Assembly: GCA_946615875.1 (NCBI GenBank)
Contig: CAMOIK010000030.1
Coordinates: 1 to 15,671, forward strand
Reading direction: 5' to 3'
Origin: an uncultured Verrucomicrobiota bacterium
GTDB lineage: Bacteria > Verrucomicrobiota > Kiritimatiellia > RFP12 > UBA1067
Length of the DNA stretch: 15,671 nt
Under the pieces are notes generated by a model. That model saw only the letters and a program-made list of their open reading frames with translations, made no database searches and was not told the DNA's origin. Position 1 is the stretch's first letter. Each line of letters starts with the position of its first letter. Positions 1-7,700 of this stretch are shown here, in pieces. A program made the position numbers and the translations under genes.

Positions 1-34
1 GTTATGACTTGGCGATGTGATAGTTGTCACCTTG

Positions 35-706
35 TCAGGCGACCGGGAGAGGCCAGCGGTTGCGAACGAAGGCATAGCGGCGCGAGCCGTCCGGGGCGAT
101 GATTATCGCCGCAGAGTCCAGAAATTGCACCCAAGTGCGCTCCGTCCAGCCTGAATAGGTCCCTCTGCCGGAGAGAAAAGCGGCAATAAAGAGGTCGTGC
201 GAGGCGAAAATGCCGAGTTTGCCGGTGAATTTGCCAATCACATGGTCTTCAAGCATATCCGTGGCAAGGGCGAGGGGACGAAAGCCAGTCTGGACGCCGT
301 TGCGGCAATACTCGAAACATCGCGGGTAGAACCCGCCATCCCTGAACAGCTGCCAGACGGCATGCGCGTCGGCGTAATAGTAGCTGCCGTTGCCGATCAG
401 CGTGTCGGTGGGGATGGTATCGTAGTTCCAGCGGTCTTCCAGCCACATGCCGCGGGCGATGGCGGCGGCGGTCAGGCGGGTGCGGTGCAGGGGGCTGGAG
501 AGGAACTGCACGGAGTCCGAGGCGTCGCGCAGCGCGGCTCCGAAGTCCAGCGCCATGCGCGTTCCCGCCTCGGTAATTGGGAGGTTTTCGCCGAAAGTAG
601 GGTCTTCCGGATCGATATGCGGGCGTTCGGCGTGACGTGTCATCAGCAGGACGCGGTTTCCTCTAGCCAGCTCCGAGCGAATGTCGGCGACAGGTATTTC
701 GTTCAT
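35..706 (-). CDS. Histidine phosphatase superfamily protein
   Basis: A 223-residue protein of the histidine phosphatase (phosphoglycerate-mutase-like) fold. The catalytic motif RHAERP has R24 and the phospho-accepting H25. SSPLHRTR (residues 70-77) matches the second phosphate-binding arginine region, and FASHD places the second active-site histidine at 170. There is no signal peptide or membrane segment, so it is probably cytoplasmic. Substrate cannot be read from sequence; the family includes sugar-phosphate, nucleotide and phosphoprotein phosphatases. Its ATG overlaps the stop of the upstream mannosyltransferase gene in an ATGA arrangement, and AGGA sits about 7 bases before the start, so translation is probably coupled. 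It is the last gene of the long minus-strand cluster, and no terminator hairpin is visible in the 34 bases left before the window edge. The superfamily call is firm; a role linked to polyprenol or sugar phosphates is only a guess from its neighbour. Confidence 0.85.
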   Translation of the reverse strand: MNEIPVADIRSELARGNRVLLMTRHAERPHIDPEDPTFGENLPITEAGTRMALDFGAALRDASDSVQFLSSPLHRTRLTAAAIARGMWLEDRWNYDTIPTDTLIGNGSYYYADAHAVWQLFRDGGFYPRCFEYCRNGVQTGFRPLALATDMLEDHVIGKFTGKLGIFASHDLFIAAFLSGRGTYSGWTERTWVQFLDSAAIIIAPDGSRRYAFVRNRWPLPVA

Positions 707-1395
707 TTGCGGTTCCTGAGGCGCAGGGCAATCTTGACCGACTCCACGGCTATGCCCGGCGTGATTTTTGAAGTGCCGCGAGCGCGGTCGGTGAAAGAGA
801 TGGGGATTTCGCGGATGTCCAGGCCCGCCCTCCAGGCGCGGTGGTTCATCTCAAGTTGGAAGGAATAGCCGGCGCTCTCGACCGTGGCGAAATCTATGCG
901 GCGCAACGCGTCCGCCTTCCAGACCTTGAAGCCGCCCGTCGGGTCGCGCAGCGGCATCCCCGTGACGACGCGGATGAACAACCCGCCCAGCCGCGAAACT
1001 AGACGGCGCTTGAACGGCCATCCAGGCGTGGAGCCTCCCTTGACATAGCGCGAGCCGATCGCCAGGTCGGCACCGGCGGCAAGCAGGCGCGGCACGTCGG
1101 CTGGCGCGTGGCTGAAATCGCAGTCCATCTGCACCACGCGCTCCGCCCCCATGTCCAGAGCGGCGCGGAACCCGGCGACATACGCCCGCCCAAGCCCCTC
1201 CTTCGCACGGCGATGCAGACAGCGAATGCGCGGCTCGCCCGCCGCCAAGCGGTCTATCTCCGCGCCCGTGCCGTCCGGTGAATTGTCATCGACGAAGAGG
1301 ACGGCGGCCTGCGGCGCGGCCGCAAGGACGGCGGCGGCCATGGGAGCGGCGTTCTCGCGTTCGTTGTATGTGGGGATCACTACTACGGTCTTCAT
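703..1395 (-). CDS. Polyprenol monophosphomannose synthase (DPM1-like GT2)
   Basis: A 230-residue family 2 glycosyltransferase of the dolichol/polyprenol-phosphate mannose synthase type, which moves mannose (or another hexose) from a GDP- or UDP-sugar to a polyprenyl phosphate on the inner face of the cytoplasmic membrane. Visible motifs are IPTYNERE (7-14), VDDNSPDGT (35-43), the metal-binding DxD as DCD (91-93, where DAD is commoner), GSRYV (114-118), DPTGGFK (151-157) and the family's C-terminal FTDRARGTSK (201-210). It ends after the catalytic domain and lacks the C-terminal transmembrane pair found in some bacterial members, so it is the short soluble or peripheral form. The start lies 1 base after the coaC stop, with GAGG about 9 bases upstream. 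The donor sugar is not certain. Together with the WbaP-type enzyme at 12162-13577 it points to lipid-linked glycan synthesis from this cluster. Confidence 0.9.
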   Translation of the reverse strand: MKTVVVIPTYNERENAAPMAAAVLAAAPQAAVLFVDDNSPDGTGAEIDRLAAGEPRIRCLHRRAKEGLGRAYVAGFRAALDMGAERVVQMDCDFSHAPADVPRLLAAGADLAIGSRYVKGGSTPGWPFKRRLVSRLGGLFIRVVTGMPLRDPTGGFKVWKADALRRIDFATVESAGYSFQLEMNHRAWRAGLDIREIPISFTDRARGTSKITPGIAVESVKIALRLRNRK

Positions 1396-1396
1396 G

Positions 1397-1918
1397 TCAG
1401 CCGACCTCGTCGAAAATCACCTTCGGCTCCGCCATGCGCCCGGCGCCCTTGACGCCGCAGGCGAGATCGCCTTCCGCCGGGCTGACCACCATCACGCCGC
1501 GAGAGCGCAGGGCGGCGATGTTCTCCTGCGTCGCCGGGTTGAGCCACATTCCCTCGTTCATCGCCGGTGCGACCACGACCTGCGCCCTCGTCGCAAGCAG
1601 CAGCGAAGTCAGCAGGTTGTCGGCGATGCCGTGGCGCATCTTCGCGAGGGTGTTCGCCGTGGCCGGCGCCACGACCACCAGGTCGGCCCACTCCGCGAGC
1701 GAAACATGGCCGGGCTTCCATTCGTGCGGCTGCGCGAACGCGTCCACGCTCACGGGATTGCGCGAAAGCGTCTGGAACGTCAGCGGCGCCACGAGCTTCG
1801 TGGCGGCCTCCGTCATGACCACGCGCACCTCGTCGCCGTTGCGCACGAAAAGCCTCGCAAGCTCCGCCGCCTTGTAGGCGGCGATCGAGCCGGTCACGCC
1901 AAGAAGTATCTTCTTCAT
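1397..1918 (-). CDS. coaC: Phosphopantothenoylcysteine decarboxylase, stand-alone CoaC
   Basis: A 173-residue flavoprotein of the HFCD family that decarboxylates 4'-phosphopantothenoylcysteine to 4'-phosphopantetheine in coenzyme A synthesis. Diagnostic features are the FMN-binding GVTGSIAAYK (8-17), the active-site His of GHVSLAEWAD (H71), PATANT (85-90), the substrate-clamp motif PAMNEGMW (118-125) and the catalytic Cys of ACGVKGAGRM (C154). Most bacteria carry this domain fused to a C-terminal CoaB synthetase of about 200 residues. Here the frame stops straight after the CoaC domain and the next gene starts 1 base later, so no CoaB is present at this locus. The start was chosen because MKKILLGVTG fits the family N-terminus and a strong AGGAGG lies just upstream; longer frames running back into uvrA are not supported. 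The gap to uvrA is 23 bases. CoaE, the last enzyme of the pathway, is in the same cluster at 11608-12165. Confidence 0.93.
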   Translation of the reverse strand: MKKILLGVTGSIAAYKAAELARLFVRNGDEVRVVMTEAATKLVAPLTFQTLSRNPVSVDAFAQPHEWKPGHVSLAEWADLVVVAPATANTLAKMRHGIADNLLTSLLLATRAQVVVAPAMNEGMWLNPATQENIAALRSRGVMVVSPAEGDLACGVKGAGRMAEPKVIFDEVG

Positions 1919-1921
1919 CTT

Positions 1922-1930
1922 CCTCCTCCT
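1922..1930 (-). promoter_or_regulatory. Strong Shine-Dalgarno of coaC
   Basis: Read on the minus strand, the 23-base gap between uvrA and coaC holds AGGAGGAGGAAG just before the ATG at 1918-1916. This purine tract is close to a perfect anti-16S match and fixes the coaC start. It suggests independent, efficient initiation, in contrast to the overlap-coupled genes elsewhere in the cluster. Confidence 0.75.
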
Positions 1931-1941
1931 CTGCCAGCTGT

Positions 1942-4755
1942 TTACAGGAACCTGCCCGTCAGGGATTCGGGGCAGGCGCGGATTTTCTCGACCGGGCCCT
2001 CGCAGACAAGGCGGCCGCCGGCGTCGCCGCCGCCCGGGCCGAGGTCGATGATCCAGTCGGCGCACTTCATCACATCGGTGTTGTGCTCGATCACGACTAT
2101 GGTGTTGCCCTGGTCGCGAAGCCTGAGCAGCAGCGCCATCAGCTTGGCGATGTCGTCGAAGTGCAGGCCGGTGGTCGGCTCGTCAAGCAGATATAGCGTG
2201 CGGCCCGTGGAGCGGCGGGAAAGCTCCGTGGCGAGCTTGATGCGCTGCGCCTCTCCGCCGGAAAGCGTGGTCGCTGACTGCCCGAGCGCGACGTATCCGA
2301 GGCCCACGTCGGCCAGGGTCTTGAGCTTTCGCGCGAGCGACGGCACCTTGCCAAAGAACTCGCAAGCCTCCGCCACGGTCATCTCCAGCACTTCCGAGAT
2401 GTTCTTCCCGCCATACGTGACCTCCAAAGTCTCGGAGTTGAAGCGCTTGCCGCCGCACTGCTCGCACGTGACGAAGACGTCGGGCAGGAAGCTCATTTCG
2501 AGGCGGCGCACGCCGTCGCCGCCGCAGGTCTCGCAGCGTCCGCCCTTGACGTTGAAGGAAAAGCGGCCCGCGGCGTAGCCTCTTGCCTTCGCCGCCTGGG
2601 TCTTCGCGAAAAGTTCGCGTATCTCCAAGAAAAAGCCCACGTACGTGGCCGGATTGGAGCGCGGGGTGCGCCCGATCGGCGACTGGTCGATCTCTATGAC
2701 CTTGTCGAAATTCTCGGCGCCCGTGATCTTGCGGTGCTTGCCGGGAACGTCCTTGGCATGGTAGAAGTCTCGCATCAGCGCCCGCTTCAGCGTCTCTTCC
2801 ACGAGAGTCGATTTGCCCGATCCGCTGACGCCCGTGACCACGGTGAACGAACCCACCGGGATGTGCACGGTGATGTTCTTGAGGTTGTGTTCGGAGGCGC
2901 CGTGGACGGTCAGGAAGGCCGGGTGGCTTGAAGGATTGGAGGGTATCTGGGGGCTGGAGGGGCGGGCTGGGTTTGAACGAGGGGCGTGCACGCTCTTCCG
3001 CCCCGAGAGGTAGTCGGCCGTAAGCGACTTCGCATTCAGCAGCCCCTTGAAGCCGCCCTGGTACATCACCATGCCGCCTTCGCGTCCGGCGCCGGGGCCG
3101 AGATCGACTATGTAGTCGGCGTTGCGCATCATCTCCTCGTCGTGCTCCACCACCACCACCGTGTTGCCCCTGTCGCGCAAGTCCTTGAGCGTGGCGATCA
3201 GGCGGTCGTTGTCGCGCGGATGCAGGCCGATGGTCGGCTCGTCAAGCACGTAGAGGACGCCCGTCAGGCCAGAGCCGATCTGCGTGGCGAGGCGTATGCG
3301 CTGCATCTCGCCGCCGGAAAGCGTGGCGGACGGCCTGTCGAGCGTGAGGTAGTCAAGGCCCACGTCAAGCAGGAACTGCAGACGGCGCACGATCTCCTTG
3401 ACGACTTCGCGGACGGGCTCGAACTCCCCGCCCTTCAGGGTCTTGAAGAACGCGAGGGCGTCGGTGACGCTCATCGCCATCGCTTCGACGATCGTCTTGC
3501 CCGCCACCTTCGCAGAACTCGACTCCGGGCGGAGGCGCGAACCACGGCAGTCTGGGCAGACGCGGAAATTCTGATACGCCTCGTACTTCTGGCGCACCTC
3601 GTCGTCCTCCGCCTCGTCCAGCTTGCGCTGGAGCGCGGCCAGGACGCCCTCGAAGGGCTTGTCCACGCGGCGCCATTCCAGGACAAGGTCGTCCTTGAAG
3701 CCGTGCATGAGACCGTGGCGGAAGGAAGCCGGGAGCTTGGCGTATGGCGTGGCGAGGCTCACCTTGTACTGCGCGGCGATTCTCGCGAGCAGTTCCTTGT
3801 GGTAGAGTATCGCCATCTGGCCGCCGAGGCGGCGCCACGGGTGTATGGCCTCCTCAAGCGGCAGGGACGTATCTGGCACGACGAGATTTTCGTCGAAGTA
3901 GTATAGCTGGCCGAGGCCCGCGCACGTGGGACAGGCGCCGAACGGCGAGTTGAAGGAGAAGGAGCGCGGCTTGAGCTCGTCGAACGATATCCCGCAGTCG
4001 ATGCAGGCGTTCAACTCGGAGAATGTCTGCGAGGATTGAGGGGCGTCCGGGCGCTCGACGCGCAGTATGCCGCCGCCCGCCTTGAGCGCCAGCTCCACGG
4101 AGTCCGTCAGCCGCGTCTTTTCGGCGGGCAGCACGAGGCGATCGACCACAACGTCGATGTTGTGGCTCTTCTTTTTGTCGAGCGCCGGCGCCTCGTCAAG
4201 CGAATACATCTCGCCGTCCACGCGCACGCGCGAAAAGCCGGTGCGCTTGAGCGACGCGAAGACGTCCTCGTGCCGCCCCTTCTTGCCCTTCACGACTGGC
4301 GCGAGGATGATCGCCTTGCCTTCGCCCATGCGCCTTATGGCGTCCACGATCTGCTCGGCGCTCTGCCTTGTCACCGGTTTGCCGCAGCGCGGGCAGTGTG
4401 CGTGCGCGACGCTGCCGTACAGGAGGCGCAGATAGTCGTGGATTTCCGTGACCGTCGCCACGATGGAACGCGGGTTCCCGCCCGTCGTGTGCTGCTCTAT
4501 GGAGATCGCCGGCGAGAGTCCCTCGATCTTCTCGACGTCCGGCTTCTGCATCCTGTCCAGGAACTGCCGGGCATACGCCGAAAGAGACTCGACGTAGCGC
4601 CTCTGCCCCTCGGCATACAGCGTGTCGAAGGCGAGCGACGATTTCCCGGAGCCAGAAAGCCCCGTGATCACCGTAAGGGAGTTCCTGGGTATCGTGACGT
4701 CTATGCCGCGGAGATTGTGCACCCGCGCGTTCTTTATCGTTATGTCGTTCATCAT
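1942..4755 (-). CDS. uvrA: Excinuclease ABC subunit A (UvrA)
   Basis: A full-length UvrA (about 937 residues), the damage-recognising ATPase of nucleotide excision repair that works with UvrB and UvrC. Both ABC modules are intact: Walker A GLSGSGKSS (about 30-40) and GVSGSGKST (about 637-645), signatures LSGGEMQRI (about 480) and LSGGEAQRI (about 832), Walker B VLDEPTIGLH and LLDEPTTGLH. The zinc-binding cysteine pairs CIDC/CPTC (about 250-280) and CETC/CEQC (about 740-768) sit where they do in Escherichia coli UvrA. A Pro/Ser-rich linker at about 583-612, before the second ABC module, looks longer than usual and is coded by a G/C-skewed tract. Two tandem ATGs are possible: 4755, giving an ATGA overlap with the preceding gene, or 4752. 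The second fits the usual N-terminus (MNDITIKNARVHNL) equally well. No good Shine-Dalgarno is seen, so coupling to the upstream giant gene is likely. Confidence 0.98.
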   Translation of the reverse strand: MMNDITIKNARVHNLRGIDVTIPRNSLTVITGLSGSGKSSLAFDTLYAEGQRRYVESLSAYARQFLDRMQKPDVEKIEGLSPAISIEQHTTGGNPRSIVATVTEIHDYLRLLYGSVAHAHCPRCGKPVTRQSAEQIVDAIRRMGEGKAIILAPVVKGKKGRHEDVFASLKRTGFSRVRVDGEMYSLDEAPALDKKKSHNIDVVVDRLVLPAEKTRLTDSVELALKAGGGILRVERPDAPQSSQTFSELNACIDCGISFDELKPRSFSFNSPFGACPTCAGLGQLYYFDENLVVPDTSLPLEEAIHPWRRLGGQMAILYHKELLARIAAQYKVSLATPYAKLPASFRHGLMHGFKDDLVLEWRRVDKPFEGVLAALQRKLDEAEDDEVRQKYEAYQNFRVCPDCRGSRLRPESSSAKVAGKTIVEAMAMSVTDALAFFKTLKGGEFEPVREVVKEIVRRLQFLLDVGLDYLTLDRPSATLSGGEMQRIRLATQIGSGLTGVLYVLDEPTIGLHPRDNDRLIATLKDLRDRGNTVVVVEHDEEMMRNADYIVDLGPGAGREGGMVMYQGGFKGLLNAKSLTADYLSGRKSVHAPRSNPARPSSPQIPSNPSSHPAFLTVHGASEHNLKNITVHIPVGSFTVVTGVSGSGKSTLVEETLKRALMRDFYHAKDVPGKHRKITGAENFDKVIEIDQSPIGRTPRSNPATYVGFFLEIRELFAKTQAAKARGYAAGRFSFNVKGGRCETCGGDGVRRLEMSFLPDVFVTCEQCGGKRFNSETLEVTYGGKNISEVLEMTVAEACEFFGKVPSLARKLKTLADVGLGYVALGQSATTLSGGEAQRIKLATELSRRSTGRTLYLLDEPTTGLHFDDIAKLMALLLRLRDQGNTIVVIEHNTDVMKCADWIIDLGPGGGDAGGRLVCEGPVEKIRACPESLTGRFL
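2922..2971. repeat. G-rich low-complexity tract inside uvrA
   Basis: On the plus strand (the template strand for uvrA) this stretch has five guanine runs of three or more, at 2941-2943, 2949-2953, 2959-2962, 2964-2966 and 2969-2971. The loops are 5, 5, 1 and 2 bases, which meets the usual G-quadruplex pattern. A degenerate 7-base rhythm is visible, for example the adjacent units CTGGGGG and CTGGAGG. It encodes the Pro/Ser-rich linker of UvrA. It resembles the heptad array at 13578-13626. Folding is predicted from pattern only. Confidence 0.55.
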
Positions 4756-7700
4756 TCCGCCGTCATCTGGAACGAGCCAAGCTTCTTGACCGTGGCGGTG
4801 CCGAAGAACCTGCCATCGACCACTGCGCCGGCGATGGACGCTTTGTCGCTCTTCAGCCTGCCGTCCTTCACGTACCAGAGTTTGAAGGAGCCTTTGACCA
4901 CGCCGGTCTTGGCGGCGCAGGTGAGCTTGAGCGCGGCGAGGTTGGCCGGCGTCTGCGTCGCCGCGACCTTCACGAAAGTCTGCGGCGGCGACGCCTTCTT
5001 GTCGATCGACACCTTGCCCACGGTCTTCACCGACTTCCATCTGCCGCCGGAGACGTCGATGGTTTCTTCGCCGAGCGGCGTGACGTTGACGCCGTCCCGT
5101 TCGGTTTCGGTCATGTAGTCGCGCCAGCCAGGCATCTCGAAGGAGAGCGAGTGGCGCCCGTCCGCCATGTTCAAGAGCTTCGCGGCGGCGACGGGCTTCC
5201 AGTCGCGGACTGCGTAATCGGTGACGGCGGCGGAGCCGTCCCCGCCGATCCACAGGACGAAGCCGACACCCTTCTTCGCGTTCACGACCGGCACGGCGAA
5301 CACGTTGTCCGAGCCAAGGATGCCCTGCGCCGACGCCGAGAACTTGACGCCGCCTGCGAGGGTTCCGGCCACCTTTGCCTTGCCTTTGCGCGACACGGTC
5401 ACGGCGAACGTCGAATAGCCGTCTCCGTCGGCGAACGCGACGGTCCATGCGCCGAGCGGCATGATGTCTGCGAGCGCGCGCTCCGGCGTCTTCGCCTTGG
5501 CCTTCGCGAAATCGCGCGCGGCCTCCACGGCATAGCCCTCGAATTCCCCGGCGAGGCCGAGGTTGCCGTAGATGATACCGAATTCGTCCGTCGGCGTCCC
5601 GCCCGGCGCGACGCTCGTCTTCAGGGTGCGCTTTCTGCCGGAGAACGGCGTGACCGATATCGTGGCGCGCGCCTCCGCGCCCTCCTTCTTCACGGCGGTG
5701 GTCTTCACGGCGAGGAGGCCGGCTATCGCCCCCGTCTCGGTGTCGCGCAGCCATCCGCTGTATGCGGCGGAAGTCTCGGCTGTGAAGTCGCCGATTTCCC
5801 CGGCGCCATCCGGGAACACCTCCATCGGCTGGTCGTCGCCACCGCCGCCGTCGTCGTCAGCCGCCGCTTTCCAGACGGCGGCAAGCACCACCACGCCGCC
5901 TTCCTCGGCGGAAAGGTTCACGACCGTGGCGCAATCGCCATACTGCGCGCCGTCCAGCACCCAGCCGGCGAAATCGAAGCCGTCCAGCGCGAACGCGCAG
6001 GGCGGCAGCTCCGCCGCCACGCCGTATGTCATGGAGAGATCGGCCATGGCGCCGCTTCCTCCGTTCGCGTCGAACCTGACGGAATACGCGACCGGCTCCC
6101 ACACGGCGAAGAGATTGACGCGCGCGCCATCCTCTGCGGCGAGGTTGGATACCTCGGCGCCGTCGGCGTAGGCCGCCGAAGCATCGGCGGAAGTCGCCCA
6201 TCCGGCGAACCTGTAGCCGGTGCGCCTGAAGGAATTGCCAGGCAACGACGCGGCCTCGTCGTAGGACAGGCTCGCGGAGTCCATCGCGCCTTCTCCGCCG
6301 TTCGCGTCGAACCTGACGGAATACGCGTTCGCCCTCCACGTCGCCGAGAGAACGACCTGCGCGCCCTCCTCGCTCGCGAGATCGGATACCTGCGCGCCGT
6401 CGCCATAGACGGCGCCAGGCGCCTTCCAGCCTGTGAAAGAATAGCCCGTGCGCGTGAAAACGTTGCGCGGCAGCGTCGCGGTCTCGCCGTACGAGAGCGC
6501 CATCTCCGCCATGGCGCCGCTTCCGCCGTTCGCGTCGAAGGCGACAGAATACGCGATGGGCGTCCAGTCGGCGTAGAAGACGACTTCGCCGTCCGCCTCG
6601 GCCGTGAGGTTTGAGACCGTCGCGCAGTCGGCAAATCTCTCACCGCCGGCAAGCCAGCCGCCAAACAGATGGCCGGTGCGCGTAAAGGCGCATTTTGCAA
6701 GCGCCGCCGGCGCGTCATAGACGAACGGCTGGCTCGCCATGGCGCCGTCTCCGCCGTTCGCGTCGAACTTGACGGAATACGCGTTCGGCTCCCACTGCGC
6801 CGTGAAGTCGATTGTTTCGTCGGCGGTCGCAGTCAGGTTCGAGACCGTCTGGCCGTCGGCGAACGTTGCGCCGTCGAAAAGCCATCCGGCGAAGCCGTAG
6901 CCCGTGCGCGTGAAGACGTTTGACGAGACCGCCGCCTCCACGCCGTAGATCATCGGCTGGCCGGGCATTTCGCCGACGCCGCCGCCAGGCAGGAAACGCA
7001 GTGAATATTCGTTCGGCAGCCACTGCGCGACAAGCGTGGTGGCGTTGGTGATCGCGTTGGTGCATGCGCGGTCGCCGAACTCCAGCCCGGCTTCCGCATA
7101 CAGCCAGCCGCCAAAACGGTGGCCGACGAGCGAGAACGCGTTGCGCGGCAGCGTGCCGTATTCACCCAGATAGAAAGCTACGGGTTCCATCGCGCCCGTG
7201 CCGCCGGCGCCGTCGAACGCCACCTTCAACTGCCCTTCCGGCTCCCAGCGGATGTCTTTCAGCAGCACATGGTGGCCGTCGTGCAGAGACTTCGTCGCCC
7301 ACTCCAGCGGCGTATCGCCGGAAGCCACGGGCATGCTGACGAACTGCCATTCGTTGGTCAGCGGCAGTTTCTCCGTATCGTCCCCGATCTTGTAGGAGAA
7401 CGTCGGCTCGCCCCAGGAAGTCCCGCTGGTGCAGACGTCCGCACGCCACGAGAAGGAAAGGACGCCCGAGCCCGTCACGCCGCCTGTCATCAGTGCGCCT
7501 TCATCGTCGTCTGCATCCAAGGATGCCAGCATCGAATCGCCCGCCACCTCCACGTCGTTCGTGACCACCCACTTGGCGCCGTCCGCGACGGAGAGGACGA
7601 TGTCGGTGCCGACAGCGAGCGAATACTGCGTGAGAGCGTTAGTCCAGACGGCGTTGAGCTCGACCTTGGCGCCGTCGTTCGTCGCGAGGTTGATGACGAG

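Noticed and set aside
1942..5754. Apparent 1270-residue fusion upstream of UvrA
   Set aside because: The extra N-terminal part is an Arg-rich out-of-frame reading of the repeat-protein gene. UvrA starts at 4755 or 4752, where the family N-terminus begins.
5151..6614. Long plus-strand open frame (487 residues) antisense to the repeat protein
   Set aside because: It mirrors the codon bias and repeats of the minus-strand gene, is Arg/His/Ala-rich without any family motif, and lacks a ribosome-binding site. It is a GC-rich shadow.
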